Made by a program: the position numbers and the translations under genes
Shown here: positions 17,377 to 26,213 of the stretch, in pieces
Numbering within the stretch: the first letter of the stretch is position 1
How the letters are laid out: the number at the start of each line of letters is the position of its first letter
Origin: Leptothermofonsia sichuanensis E412
GTDB lineage: Bacteria; Cyanobacteriota; Cyanobacteriia; Leptolyngbyales; Leptolyngbyaceae
Assembly: GCF_019891175.1 (NCBI RefSeq)
Contig: NZ_CP072600.1
Coordinates: 3,224,001 to 3,288,000, forward strand
Reading direction: 5' to 3'
DNA: 64,000 nt
The notes under the pieces: generated by a model
The model's input: only the letters and a program-made list of their open reading frames with translations
Told to the model about the DNA's origin: nothing
Database searches by the model: none

Positions 17377-18837
17377 ATGAATCACCCCTTATCCATCTTG
17401 CTCACTTCACCTTCCATCAAATTTGGTACAGACGGCTGGCGCGGAGTTATTGCAGCGGACTTCACCTTTGAACGTCTGGCCTTCGTTGCCCCTCTGGCGG
17501 CTAAGGTTCTGGCTGACTTCTATGGCAAGACCACAGACAATCGCACGGTGATTGTGGGGTACGATCGCCGCTTTCTCTCAGAAGAGTTTGCTCATGCGGT
17601 AGCCGATGCCGTGACTGCCGCTGGCTTTGATGTGCTGCTGTCAGAGGGGTATGCGCCTACCCCTGCCTTTAGCTGGGCAGCCAAACAACATCACGCTCTG
17701 GGGGCACTGGTGATTACTGCCAGCCACAACCCTGGAAAATATTCGGGACTGAAGGTCAAGGGTGCCTTTGGTGGCTCGGTTCCCCCGGTCGTCACCCAGC
17801 GGATTGAAGCCATGCTGAAGGAGGGGGTGACCGTGCAGGCAACACCCAGCACTTTACAAACCTTCGACCCCTGGCAGGGCTACTGTGAGGAGTTGCGAAC
17901 CAAAGTTGACATTGACCAGATTCAACAGGCTGTGAAGCAAGGGAAGCTGACGGTCTTTGCCGATGTCATGCACGGTGCAGCAGCTGGGGGATTGCTGCGG
18001 TTGCTGGATGCCCCAATTCGAGAGTTACACAGTCACCGTGATCCGCTCTTTGGGGGGGGTGCCCCTGAACCCCTGCCTCGATACTTGACTGAACTGCTGG
18101 GTCAGGTCCGGTCCTATCACCAGCAAAATCCGACTGAACTCGTGGTGGGGTTAGTTTTTGATGGAGATAGCGATCGCATCGCAGCCGTAGACCGCCAGGG
18201 CAACTTCCTCAGTTCTCAGATTCTGATTCCCATTCTGGTGGAGCATCTGGTTGCCCGACGAGGGTTGACCGGTGAGTTCATCAAAACCATTAGTGGCTCA
18301 GATCTGATGCCCAGGGTGGCTGCCCTGTATGGCTTATCCGTCTTTGAAACTCCAATTGGTTACAAGTACATTGCCGATCGAATGCTGGAAACTCAGGTTT
18401 TGCTGGGTGGTGAAGAGTCTGGCGGCATTGGCTATGGCAACCATATCCCGGAGCGAGACGCCCTGCTGTCAGCTCTGTATTTGCTGGAAGCCGTTGTTCA
18501 ATCTGGCAGAGATTTGAGTGACCTTTACCGCGATCTGCAAAAGCGGACTGGCTACATCTCCGAATATGACCGAATTGATCTGCCCCTTTCGGGGATGGAT
18601 GCCCGAGATCGCCTGCTTCATCAATTACAAACCAATCCTCCCAGGGAAATTGATGGTCAGCCAGTGGTGGACTGCCTGGCGATCGATGGCTACAAGTTTC
18701 GCCTGGAGGATGGCAGTTGGCTGCTGATTCGCTTCAGCGGTACGGAACCTGTTCTGCGTCTTTACTCCGAAGCGGCAACCCTGGAGCGGGTACATCAAAT
18801 TCTGGATTGGGCAAAAGAGTGGGCTGGTAAGGCTTAG
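17377..18837 (+). CDS. Phosphoglucomutase/phosphomannomutase family protein
   Basis: A 486-residue alpha-D-phosphohexomutase. It moves phosphate between C1 and C6 of a hexose through a phosphoserine enzyme. All four active-site loops are visible: TASHNP with the phosphoserine at Ser 116, the metal loop DGDSDR (residues 262-267), the sugar loop GGEESGG and the phosphate loop RFSGTEPVLR. The N-terminus has the family start FGTDGWRGVI. The paralogue (glucose versus mannose versus glucosamine specific) cannot be told from sequence alone. Monocistronic by position. Confidence 0.94.
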   Translation: MNHPLSILLTSPSIKFGTDGWRGVIAADFTFERLAFVAPLAAKVLADFYGKTTDNRTVIVGYDRRFLSEEFAHAVADAVTAAGFDVLLSEGYAPTPAFSWAAKQHHALGALVITASHNPGKYSGLKVKGAFGGSVPPVVTQRIEAMLKEGVTVQATPSTLQTFDPWQGYCEELRTKVDIDQIQQAVKQGKLTVFADVMHGAAAGGLLRLLDAPIRELHSHRDPLFGGGAPEPLPRYLTELLGQVRSYHQQNPTELVVGLVFDGDSDRIAAVDRQGNFLSSQILIPILVEHLVARRGLTGEFIKTISGSDLMPRVAALYGLSVFETPIGYKYIADRMLETQVLLGGEESGGIGYGNHIPERDALLSALYLLEAVVQSGRDLSDLYRDLQKRTGYISEYDRIDLPLSGMDARDRLLHQLQTNPPREIDGQPVVDCLAIDGYKFRLEDGSWLLIRFSGTEPVLRLYSEAATLERVHQILDWAKEWAGKA

Positions 18838-18937
18838 AAATGTGGAGTCAATAAACCGAAAACCTCAGCGTTCTACCACAGAGCCACAGAGCCATTCCTA
18901 TTCGAATGGCTCTGAATTAAGCTAAATACGATCGCCC

Positions 18938-18970
18938 AGATCTCCAACTTCTTCAAGAGGTTGGAGATCT
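18938..18970. repeat. 33-bp hairpin repeat, copy A
   Basis: AGATCTCCAAC at the left and GTTGGAGATCT at the right, 33 bp in all, with TTCTT and AAGAG extending the stem. The same 33-bp unit with a few changes lies at 41292-41324. It may work as a terminator for the phosphohexomutase gene. Confidence 0.8.
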
Positions 18971-19089
18971 CTTACCCCTGATGTCAGTGCCATTCATTCC
19001 TATTCCTCTGTGTCTCTGTGGTGAAATCTCAGGGTATCCAAATTCCCATTCTCTATCCCCTGCCTCTGTACCCCCTTTCCTTTAAGGGA

Positions 19090-19160
19090 TTGCTGATTCA
19101 GATATGAATTGAGCGTTGTATGAATTGAAACTTCGTTCCAATTCATACTGCTATTCAGCA
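19090..19160. repeat. Dispersed repeat, family 3, copy A
   Basis: The unit runs from TTGCTGATTCAGATATGAAT through GAGCGTTGTATGAATTGAA and TTCCAATTCATACTGCTATT to CAGCAC. It contains two inverted ATGAATTG/CAATTCAT pairs. Copies lie at 39735-39810 and 42413-42490, with an altered one at 22728-22785. Confidence 0.8.
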
Positions 19161-19248
19161 CCCCCCCCTGTACCCCGATTAAACATCGCCATTTCAACCA
19201 ATATGGGTTAAGGTTATCCCTGGAAACTCATCTTGGACTGATTTATCT

Positions 19249-20466
19249 ATGCATTCCTGGCGATCGCTTCCCCGCTTTTTGATGGTAAGCATTACCGGAT
19301 TTTTCCTGGCACTGGGTCTGCACGCCTGCCAGCCTGCAAGTACATCCCAGGCTCCCGTCACCCCAGCAGAACCAGCAGTGACAACTCCCCAGCCAGCCGC
19401 TCCAACCGCTTCACCCCTGCCCCCAGAAACGGCGGCGATCGCGGCCAGTGCTGGACCCAGGGGCCTATTTGACCCGCCCCGGGGAGATGTCCGGTTTCTG
19501 GTGATCAGTGACCTGAATGATGTCTATGGGTCAACCCACTATCCCCCTGAGGTGGATAAGGGCATGAAGCTGATTCCCTTCTGGAAGCCTGACATGGTCT
19601 TATGCAGCGGAGATATGGTGGCCGGGCAGGATCCGACCCTGACCGATGAGCGCCTGCGGGCGATGTGGAATGCATTTGATGACCATGTGGCGGCTCCCCT
19701 GCGTCAGGCAAACCTGCCCTATGGCTTCACCATTGGTAATCACGATGCCTCTGCCGCCCTGGGCGTGACCGGGAAATTTCTGTTCCAGCGGGAACGGAAC
19801 GTGGCCGCTGAATACTGGAAAGACCCGGCACACAATCCCGGTGTTCAATTTGTTGATCGGTTTGAGTTTCCTTTCTATTACACCTTTGAGTTTCAAGATA
19901 TTTTCTTTCTGGTCTGGGATGGGTCATCCCATCACATTCCCCCAGACAAACTGGCCTGGGTGGAAAAGGCCCTGTCCAGTGAGCAGGCACAAAAGGCTAA
20001 GATGCGGATTTTGTTAGGGCATTTGCCGCTGTATGCAGTGGCGATCGGCCGCAATGAGCCATCTGAGGTGATGGAAAACGCCGATCAACTGCGGGCAATG
20101 CTGGAAAAATACCGGGTTCATACCTATATCAGCGGGCATCACCACGCCTACTATCCGGCCCATCGAGGCAACCTGCAACTCCTGCACATGGGTATTTTGG
20201 GTGCAGGTCCCCGCCCTCTGGTAGATGGCACCCCCCCCCGTAAAGCCTTGACCGTTGTAGACGTTAAGTTCAATTCCCCTGAGCTGACCACCTATACCAC
20301 CTACGATATCCAGACCTTGCAACTGATTGAATATAAAGAACTGCCCCGCTTCCTGACTGGACACAATGGCATTGTGATGCGACGGGATGTGCCGTGGAGT
20401 GAGTTGACGGCTGAGGAAAAAGCTACCTGCATCAATAAACTGGGTAGCCAGCGATGTACGGCTTGA
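19249..20466 (+). CDS. Metallophosphoesterase, predicted lipoprotein
   Basis: A 405-residue calcineurin-like phosphoesterase. The N-terminus is a lipoprotein signal with lipobox GLHAC (Cys 27), followed by a Pro/Ala-rich linker to about residue 70. Metal-binding motifs occur in order: ISDLND (the usual DxH is here DLN), CSGDMV, IGNHD, LLGHLPLY and ISGHHHAYY. The enzyme should therefore sit on the periplasmic side of a membrane and hydrolyse a phosphoester of unknown identity. The replacement of the first His by Asn is notable but the other ligands are intact. Confidence 0.9.
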   Translation: MHSWRSLPRFLMVSITGFFLALGLHACQPASTSQAPVTPAEPAVTTPQPAAPTASPLPPETAAIAASAGPRGLFDPPRGDVRFLVISDLNDVYGSTHYPPEVDKGMKLIPFWKPDMVLCSGDMVAGQDPTLTDERLRAMWNAFDDHVAAPLRQANLPYGFTIGNHDASAALGVTGKFLFQRERNVAAEYWKDPAHNPGVQFVDRFEFPFYYTFEFQDIFFLVWDGSSHHIPPDKLAWVEKALSSEQAQKAKMRILLGHLPLYAVAIGRNEPSEVMENADQLRAMLEKYRVHTYISGHHHAYYPAHRGNLQLLHMGILGAGPRPLVDGTPPRKALTVVDVKFNSPELTTYTTYDIQTLQLIEYKELPRFLTGHNGIVMRRDVPWSELTAEEKATCINKLGSQRCTA

Positions 20467-20469
20467 GGT

Positions 20470-20566
20470 TATCGCCCTTTTCAAGGGTCTGAGGTACAGT
20501 GAGGGTGCGGAACACCCTACTGCGCCTCACATCCCTGTACATCACTCAATTGAGAAACGCTGTATA
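20470..20566. repeat. MITE-like repeat, family 1, copy C
   Basis: A 97-bp copy in the opposite orientation to copies A and B, starting TATCGCCCTTTTCAAGGG and ending TTGAGAAACGCTGTATA, immediately after the stop of the phosphoesterase gene. Confidence 0.9.
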
Positions 20567-20639
20567 AACTGGAACTTTGGAAGTTTACCACAGAGACACA
20601 GAGGGCACAGAGGAATGGCTCTGTGGTAGCCTTCTATGG

Positions 20640-21203
20640 CTATTCAAGCGGGTTGTCAGGTTTGCTAAATGTGCGTTCTTTGATGGGTTGTGCCGGGTTG
20701 CCAGCATAAATGGTCATGGGTTGCAGCGATCGCCCGGTAACACTTCCCAGGCACAGCACAGCTCCTTCTCCTACCCTGACCCCAGGACCCACCACTGCAT
20801 TCGCCGCAATCCAACTTCCCCGCTCAATCCTGATTGAGTCTGGTATCAGCTTAAACTCGGGATGTTGCCAGTCATGATTGCCAGTGCAAAGATAAACACC
20901 CTGAGAAATACAGACATGACTTTCTAGCGTAATCGGTGCCACATTATCCAACCAGGCGTTTTCGCCAATCCAGACATAGTCACCCACGCTTAGCCGCCAG
21001 GGAAACTTGATCTGCACCCCGGGTTTAATGCGCACACCCTGCCCAATTTGCGCCCCAAACCTGCGGAGTATCCAGACCTTGATGGCAGAAAATGGAAGCC
21101 AACGGCTACGGACAAGGGGGTCACCCAGGTAATACCAGGAAAGTTGTTTCCAGAGGGGGGCACCGGGTGTGTAATCCCCCAGGGTATATTCGTTCAGTTG
21201 CAT
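20640..21203 (-). CDS. WcaF-family hexapeptide acetyltransferase
   Basis: A 187-residue left-handed beta-helix acyltransferase of the type that acetylates sugars in exopolysaccharide synthesis. Evidence: hexapeptide-repeat pattern from about residue 50 (IGQGVRIKPGVQIKFPW, VWIGENAWLDN, ITLESHVCISQGVYLCTGNHD) and the WIAANAVVGPGVRVGEGAVLCLGSV stretch (in part), with the catalytic His in GNHDW. The C-terminal YAGNPAQPIKER motif is typical of the colanic-acid WcaF group. It is followed downstream by nothing related; the nearest upstream neighbour on the same strand is the 2OG oxygenase. Confidence 0.88.
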   Translation of the reverse strand: MQLNEYTLGDYTPGAPLWKQLSWYYLGDPLVRSRWLPFSAIKVWILRRFGAQIGQGVRIKPGVQIKFPWRLSVGDYVWIGENAWLDNVAPITLESHVCISQGVYLCTGNHDWQHPEFKLIPDSIRIERGSWIAANAVVGPGVRVGEGAVLCLGSVTGRSLQPMTIYAGNPAQPIKERTFSKPDNPLE

Positions 21204-21277
21204 GGGAACAGGTGATGGGTGGTAAGCTGTGCTGGGAGGGGCAGCCCAGAAATGGTCAGTGGTAGATCCCCCTGTTC

Positions 21278-22123
21278 CTATTTCGATCGCTGTCGGTAAA
21301 AATGGGGCTGCCGAATTCCATGCTTAAATACCTGGCGCACTCCACTCCGCAGGACAATATCTCCCCGCAGGACAATATCTCTGATGGGCTGTTCGGGGCG
21401 TCCCCGAAAAGACGTGATGTGGAAGTAATCTCGTTCCTCTAACGGGTGAGGTGAGAAATAATAGTTCGACACGCAGCAGCGTTGACCCTGGTGCAGCACT
21501 TTGCTGACGGAATGCCAGGACGAGCGGTGAGTAACCATCATTACCAGGCGGTTGAACCTGCTGTGGATCGTGCGACAGGGCTGCTTTACCCCCCGATCCC
21601 ACAATTCCAGATTGCCACCATACTCAGGCTGCCAATCTGGGGTGACGTAATAGAGCAGATTCATGACCCGATAGTTCTGGCGATCTTTATCGTGGGAATT
21701 ATCCAGATGGGGATTTAGATAGCAACCCTGGTGCATCAGGCTAATGCCCCCCGCGTAAAGGTATTCATCGGGCAACAAGTTTGGAATGCCTGTAATCTCA
21801 GAAACTAATTGAACAATACCTGGATGCTGAAAGGCATAAATGATCTCTTCCAGGATTGGATGAAAGCGATTCATCTGCAACCCGACATATTTGAACTCAC
21901 GCAAATCCTTAAGCAAAAGCATCTCAGATGGTTTTGGAAAAGCCTGATAAATGGCTCTGGCATCGGCTTCGTCCAATAAATCATCCATGTAACAACTGGC
22001 AATGCGATCGCCCACCTGAAATTCTGTCTGTAAATCTTCTTTACAGGCAAGTAGCCGCGCCCGGATCTGGTCGGCAAATTCCCAGCGGGATTTGTTTAGA
22101 GGTGCTGTTTGCGATGGCATCAA
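21278..22123 (-). CDS. 2OG-Fe(II) oxygenase
   Basis: A 281-residue member of the prolyl-4-hydroxylase-like oxygenases. The iron ligands are HLD (His 139, Asp 141) and His 204 in SSWHSVSKV; Arg 215 in QRCCVSNYYF is placed to bind 2-oxoglutarate. A YYVTPDWQPEYGGNLELW segment is the usual core strand. Two methionines open the frame and either may be the start. Located about 75 bp upstream of the acetyltransferase gene on the same strand, so the two may be co-transcribed; a role in modifying a surface polysaccharide or protein is only suggested by that context. Confidence 0.87.
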   Translation of the reverse strand: MMPSQTAPLNKSRWEFADQIRARLLACKEDLQTEFQVGDRIASCYMDDLLDEADARAIYQAFPKPSEMLLLKDLREFKYVGLQMNRFHPILEEIIYAFQHPGIVQLVSEITGIPNLLPDEYLYAGGISLMHQGCYLNPHLDNSHDKDRQNYRVMNLLYYVTPDWQPEYGGNLELWDRGVKQPCRTIHSRFNRLVMMVTHRSSWHSVSKVLHQGQRCCVSNYYFSPHPLEERDYFHITSFRGRPEQPIRDIVLRGDIVLRSGVRQVFKHGIRQPHFYRQRSK

Positions 22124-22925
22124 ACCAACGATTTTGGAGGATATTACTTTAGATGAAATTTAGCTTCACAATAGGCTGGAAGCCTGACGGCTAAGTTGAA
22201 CGCCGCAGATAACTTATGGCACTTACCAATTACTTCTCATCGGTCGACTCCATATTCCATTTTCCCTGGAAAAGGAAGTAACGGGTAGCATTTTCGCTAT
22301 TTATAGCCCTTTTCAAGGGTGTGAAGTACAGTAAGGGTGCGGATCACCCCACTGCGCCTCACATTCCCGTACCTCATTCAATTGAGAAACGCCATATAAG
22401 GTTTTCCAAATTTGCAGGCTAACAACTCTTTTCAGGAAAGCTGTGGAAGATCCGGATGTCTTTTCAGGCTGGCACCAGCCACAATTAAAAATGTGCTGTA
22501 GTTATCATGAATTCATGGCTAATTTCCTGAAGAGGGATGGGTATGCCAGAAAAATAATCGAGCGACTACTTTATCATCCCGATCCAAAAGCACCGTATTC
22601 TGAATTTCATTCAGGCAAGAGCCTGAGCTGATTACTTTGTATGATCGGGGCTGCTCTCTACCAATGACTTCGTTTCCCTGTAACACAGCGTCTGTTGACA
22701 CCTCATCTGCTGGCATTGCCGATTTGGGTGGTGCTAAATAGCCGTGTGAATTGAAGGTCTTCAATTCATACAGCACTCAATTCAGACCCAAAGTCCACAA
22801 CGCCCGGATTTGAAGGATGACAAAGAGGGGCTGGCTGAAGTCTTTCCCCAGTCACCCCGCCTTTCAGTCACGACCACTGGTTCATTGCCTGTGTGCAGTT
22901 GTTTCGTCTCACAAGGTAGAGTTTG
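22124..22925. other. Intergenic region, repeats only
   Basis: An 800-bp gap between divergent genes. It contains a family-1 MITE (22302-22398) and an altered family-3 repeat (22728-22785, with GTGTGAATTGAAG facing CTTCAATTCATAC). The open frame at 22443-22631 has no protein-like features. Promoters for the 2OG oxygenase and the methyltransferase must lie here but cannot be placed with confidence. Confidence 0.6.
22302..22398. repeat. MITE-like repeat, family 1, copy D
   Basis: A 97-bp copy, TATAGCCCTTTTCAAGGG to TTGAGAAACGCCATATA, same orientation as copy C. Confidence 0.9.
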
Positions 22926-23822
22926 ATGTTGGAACAATTACCCGTAACCCTATCTCAATTTTTCTCAGAACCTAACAACAGTCTTCATTACTGGGAGGAC
23001 GAAATTCCGGTCTTCAAAATTCCTCGACTTACCCCGGCAATTCGGGCAAACAGTGAGTATTTTAGTGATCCAGTATGGGCTGGGGTATACCTGGAGTCCT
23101 GTCATCGGGATAGGATTTTTGTAGATCGGTGGCAGGCAGCCATCGGTCGCTGGCAGGGTAAGATCGTGGTCGATATTGGCTGTGGCCCCGGTAACCTGTA
23201 TGCGGCTTTGCAGTCAGTGTGCGGTGTTCCCCGGCTGCTAATTGGTGTCGATGTTGCCCTGGGTGCCCTTAAGCTGGCACGCCAATTGGGGTATGTTCCC
23301 GTCCTTGCAGACGCTCAACAGCTTCCTTTTGTTTCTGGTTTTGCCGATGTGGTAGTCGTCAATGCTACTATCCATCACTGTGATGATATGGAAAAGACGC
23401 TGCTGGAAGCGGCTCGCCTGGTACGTCCTGGTGGGATGTTAATTACTGACCATGACCCGCAATGCTCTGCCTGGAACAACAACTGGATTGCGAAGCTAAT
23501 CTGGAATGCTCGACTACCGATTTATCGACTGATTAAACGGGGCGGACATGGAAGCGCCAGAGAGCAGCGTTTAAGTTTAGCAACAGAAGTCCATCACAGA
23601 ATTGGTGATGGGGTGTCTGCCGATCTATTCCATCGAGTACTGGAACCACTTGGCTTTACAGTGAACCTGTACCCCCATAATATGGCTGGTTCAGAGGTTT
23701 TTTGTGGCGATCGCGGTCGGGCAGGCTGGAAGATCCGGCTGGCTCAGCGGCTATGTGGCGTGAAGCTCGATCAGGCAGAGTCTGCTCTGCTGCTGATGTG
23801 CAGGGCAACTCGTCAGAAGTAG
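22926..23822 (+). CDS. Class I SAM-dependent methyltransferase
   Basis: A 298-residue protein (ATG 22926; a TTG one codon earlier also opens the frame). The SAM-binding domain begins near residue 80: motif I VVDIGCGPGNLYAAL, motif II IGVDVALGALKLAR, motif III DAQQLPFVSGFADVVVVNATIHH and the post-motif RPGGMLITDHD. This order and the HH after the fourth strand fit the UbiE/ubiquinone-type methyltransferases, but the substrate is unknown. The 80-residue N-terminal extension and the 90-residue C-terminal part are not of a type I recognise. Confidence 0.9.
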   Translation: MLEQLPVTLSQFFSEPNNSLHYWEDEIPVFKIPRLTPAIRANSEYFSDPVWAGVYLESCHRDRIFVDRWQAAIGRWQGKIVVDIGCGPGNLYAALQSVCGVPRLLIGVDVALGALKLARQLGYVPVLADAQQLPFVSGFADVVVVNATIHHCDDMEKTLLEAARLVRPGGMLITDHDPQCSAWNNNWIAKLIWNARLPIYRLIKRGGHGSAREQRLSLATEVHHRIGDGVSADLFHRVLEPLGFTVNLYPHNMAGSEVFCGDRGRAGWKIRLAQRLCGVKLDQAESALLLMCRATRQK

Positions 23823-23897
23823 AGGCTGGCTTTTGAATGGTGTATCTGATTGAACGGTGTATCTGATATTCCACCCTCTATTGGATGGACGCTGGTT

Positions 23898-24659
23898 TCA
23901 CATCCAGGAGGAGGGCGATCGCTGTTTGCGAATATCCATCAAGTCTGCCAGGCTGAGGTCATCCCAATCCAGTGGGTGATTTTGTTCCGGTGGAATAACC
24001 GTCACGGGAACGGCGGTTCCCTGCCTGGGAAGCGATCGCTGGGGACGGCGTTTTGGTTTCAGACGGCGATTGGGTGAACCAGAGCCAGGCAGGGGAGCAT
24101 GGGGATGGGATACAGGTGGAGTTGCCAGGAGCGTAGACCATTCACCATCCGGAAAAGGCTTCAGTCGTTTGCCTGAACGTCTGGAGTGAGGGCGGTGAGA
24201 ACGATTTTCGACCGTAAAATAGCGAGCGGCATTGGCAGCGCGCCTGCTGCTTGCACCCCGTGGTCTGGATAATTTCTGAGTTCGTTCAATGTGGGAAGCG
24301 CGCTGAGAAACCAGAATGGAGCCTGCTGTGCAGGTAAGAGCGAGTGCGCCAAACAACCAGAAGGGCAGCCGTTTGCTTTGTCTGGCTGTCTGAACCTGTT
24401 CTGTTCCACTGCTGGAGCCAAATGAAGCACTGGAAGCACGGCGACCTGGCAATCCAGGACTGACCAGCCCACTGACCGCGATCGCAGCCACCAGCAACAC
24501 GGACAACCAGATTCCCGCCCAAAACAGGAGGGGATAATCTTCTACAAGCTGAGAAATACTTTCGATAGCCACCTTTCTTATCTCAGGTGGGTTGCTGGCA
24601 TCGTCGGAAATGGGCGGTGTCGGGTGCATGGGTAGGTGCTGCTCGGAGTAGTTCTCCAT
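23898..24659 (-). CDS. Putative membrane protein of unknown function
   Basis: A 253-residue protein with two predicted membrane segments (PLLFWAGIWLSVLLVAAIAV near residue 45 and LPFWLFGALALTCTAGSILV near residue 105). The C-terminal half is very basic and Pro/Arg/Ser-rich (RPRGASSRRAANAAR, PNRRLKPKRRPQRSLPRQ), ending in an acidic motif NHPLDWDDLSLADLMDIRKQ that looks conserved. No enzyme motif is present. It converges with the methyltransferase gene. Confidence 0.7.
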   Translation of the reverse strand: MENYSEQHLPMHPTPPISDDASNPPEIRKVAIESISQLVEDYPLLFWAGIWLSVLLVAAIAVSGLVSPGLPGRRASSASFGSSSGTEQVQTARQSKRLPFWLFGALALTCTAGSILVSQRASHIERTQKLSRPRGASSRRAANAARYFTVENRSHRPHSRRSGKRLKPFPDGEWSTLLATPPVSHPHAPLPGSGSPNRRLKPKRRPQRSLPRQGTAVPVTVIPPEQNHPLDWDDLSLADLMDIRKQRSPSSWM

Positions 24660-24749
24660 ACGACCTCTCAGACAGAAGAGACGTTACCCCGATTTTACTC
24701 ATACTCATTAAAATGAAGCAGTCAGTCAAAGGAAATTTATTTGAGGTAG

Positions 24750-24837
24750 GGGCCTTTGCAAGAAAGTGGGTACACTGAGCTGTGCCGCCCTCTCACTGTA
24801 CCCACTCCCGTACCCCATTCAATTGAGAAATATTACA
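24750..24837. repeat. MITE-like repeat, family 1, copy E (diverged)
   Basis: A degenerate copy: the right part (CCGTACCCCATTCAATTGAG) matches the other copies, the left end lacks TATAGC and the central stem reads GTGGGTACACTGAG with CTCACTGTACCCAC. Confidence 0.65.
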
Positions 24838-24865
24838 GACTAAGGCTATTCAGCACTCCTACCCT

Positions 24866-25177
24866 CTACTCAAGCTCTACAGCGTTTACCTCCACGGTGT
24901 TTGCATTTGAGGTAGCAGCATTAGGCGGAATACCCTGATCTGCCTGGCTGTTTTGACCAGACTTCAAGCGCTCAAGCAAAATCTGGGACAACTCAGCTAC
25001 CAGCAGCGAAGCAATAATGCCATCATCAATCCATCCCACGATTGGTAGAAAGTCAGGCGCAATATCAATGGGGCTGAGTAGATAGACAAACGTGCCCAGA
25101 ATGATCCACCAGCGATATTTGGGATTGCGAATGACGCTGCGATACCAGGCGTAAATTGACTCAATCGAATTTTTCAT
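24866..25177 (-). CDS. YkvA family (DUF1232) membrane protein
   Basis: A 103-residue protein carrying the short DUF1232 core: SVIRNPKYRWWIILGTFVYLLSPIDIAPDFLPIVGWIDD (partly quoted: SPIDIAPDF and GWIDD are the hallmarks), with one membrane segment. The tail after residue 75 is Asn/Ala-rich and unstructured. The function of the family is unknown. It lies alone on the minus strand. Confidence 0.92.
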   Translation of the reverse strand: MKNSIESIYAWYRSVIRNPKYRWWIILGTFVYLLSPIDIAPDFLPIVGWIDDGIIASLLVAELSQILLERLKSGQNSQADQGIPPNAATSNANTVEVNAVELE

Positions 25178-25368
25178 AGTTAAACCCTCTATTCGTCTCC
25201 TATCCTCGCAACTGCCTTCGCAGACCTCCAGTGTGGATATCCTGTCTGAGACAGGAGAGGAAACTGCACTACAGCAGGTATCAGACCCGGTGCAGCCTGC
25301 CCGGAGGGCACAAAAGAGCCCCCAGAAGCCTGCTTTGTGCCCTTTGTGCCTTTGTGGTTAGTTACAGG

Positions 25369-26112
25369 TCAATAACTTGACTTCGACCCCGCCGCCCGTC
25401 GGGTCCGCTCAATGAACATCCGCACCGGGATTACACTGGTTGCCAGTCCACTGCCATCTTCTAATAAACCTTTGTTGATGCCAATCATTTCTCCCTGGGT
25501 GTTCAGCAACGGACCGCCTGAATTTCCAGGCTGAAGTAGCCCAGGACTGATTTGTAAACTACCGTGCCTGGTGATCCTGGTAAATGTGCCTTTTGTGAAC
25601 GTCCCTGCCTGTCCACCGGGGCTACCGATCGCGTAAACCCGCTGCCCCGGTTTGATATCCACTTTGCTCACCATACGCACAGTCGGAAGGACATCTCTGG
25701 TTTCTAGCTGAACCAGTGCCAGGTCGTATTGCATATCTACAGAAGTAACCCACCCTCTGTAGGTTTTGCCCCCAGCCGTCTTTACCTTAACCTGAGGAGA
25801 ACTCCAGATGACATGCTTGTTGGTCAGCACCCACCCTTCTGGGGTAATAATGACACCAGAACCAATTTCTCTGCCGCTGTAGATAGTTACCACCGCCGGA
25901 TTGACTGCCTGAAAAATTTCGCTGGCAATTTGCTGTTCACTCTTAGGCGCGGCAGATGGCAGGTTACTCGCCTGGCGATCAGAAGGGCTGGCCGATGACG
26001 TTTGTCTGGAACTCCCTAAATCCGTCAGGACCTGAGTTGCCGTTTTGATGCCCGGAACAGCAACAATCAGCAAGAGTGAGGCCAAACAAAGCAGCAAATA
26101 TCGAAGTTTCAT
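25369..26112 (-). CDS. Trypsin-like serine protease, exported (HtrA-like, no PDZ)
   Basis: A 247-residue protease from ATG 26112 (the frame opens seven codons earlier). The N-terminus is a signal peptide or anchor (LRYLLLCLASLLLIVAVPG), followed by a Ser-rich linker and the chymotrypsin-fold domain. The catalytic triad is His 100 (LTNKHV), Asp 130 (YDLALV) and Ser 198 (PGNSGGPLLN). It resembles the protease domain of DegP/HtrA but ends directly after it without a PDZ domain. It should act in the periplasm. Divergent from the lipoprotein gene at 26214, with about 100 bp between starts. Confidence 0.91.
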   Translation of the reverse strand: MKLRYLLLCLASLLLIVAVPGIKTATQVLTDLGSSRQTSSASPSDRQASNLPSAAPKSEQQIASEIFQAVNPAVVTIYSGREIGSGVIITPEGWVLTNKHVIWSSPQVKVKTAGGKTYRGWVTSVDMQYDLALVQLETRDVLPTVRMVSKVDIKPGQRVYAIGSPGGQAGTFTKGTFTRITRHGSLQISPGLLQPGNSGGPLLNTQGEMIGINKGLLEDGSGLATSVIPVRMFIERTRRAAGSKSSY

Positions 26113-26213
26113 ATCAGGAAAAATGATGTACATTGAGCTAGCGTTAGCGTCAGCCTGAATGACAGCACTCAGTGCTCCCTTTGATTAAACACAGTATTCT
26201 CCTCCATGCAACG

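Larger units (their letters stand above)
18838..19248. other. Intergenic region with hairpins and a dispersed repeat
   Basis: The gap after the phosphohexomutase gene holds a hairpin around 18886-18912 (AGAGCCATTC/GAATGGCTCT), the 33-bp hairpin repeat at 18938-18970, and a family-3 repeat at 19090-19160. I see no gene in it. Confidence 0.6.

Noticed and set aside
22443-22631. A 62-codon frame in the repeat-rich gap before the methyltransferase
   Set aside because: Starts at GTG without a ribosome binding site; composition is not protein-like and it lies in a repeat-rich gap.
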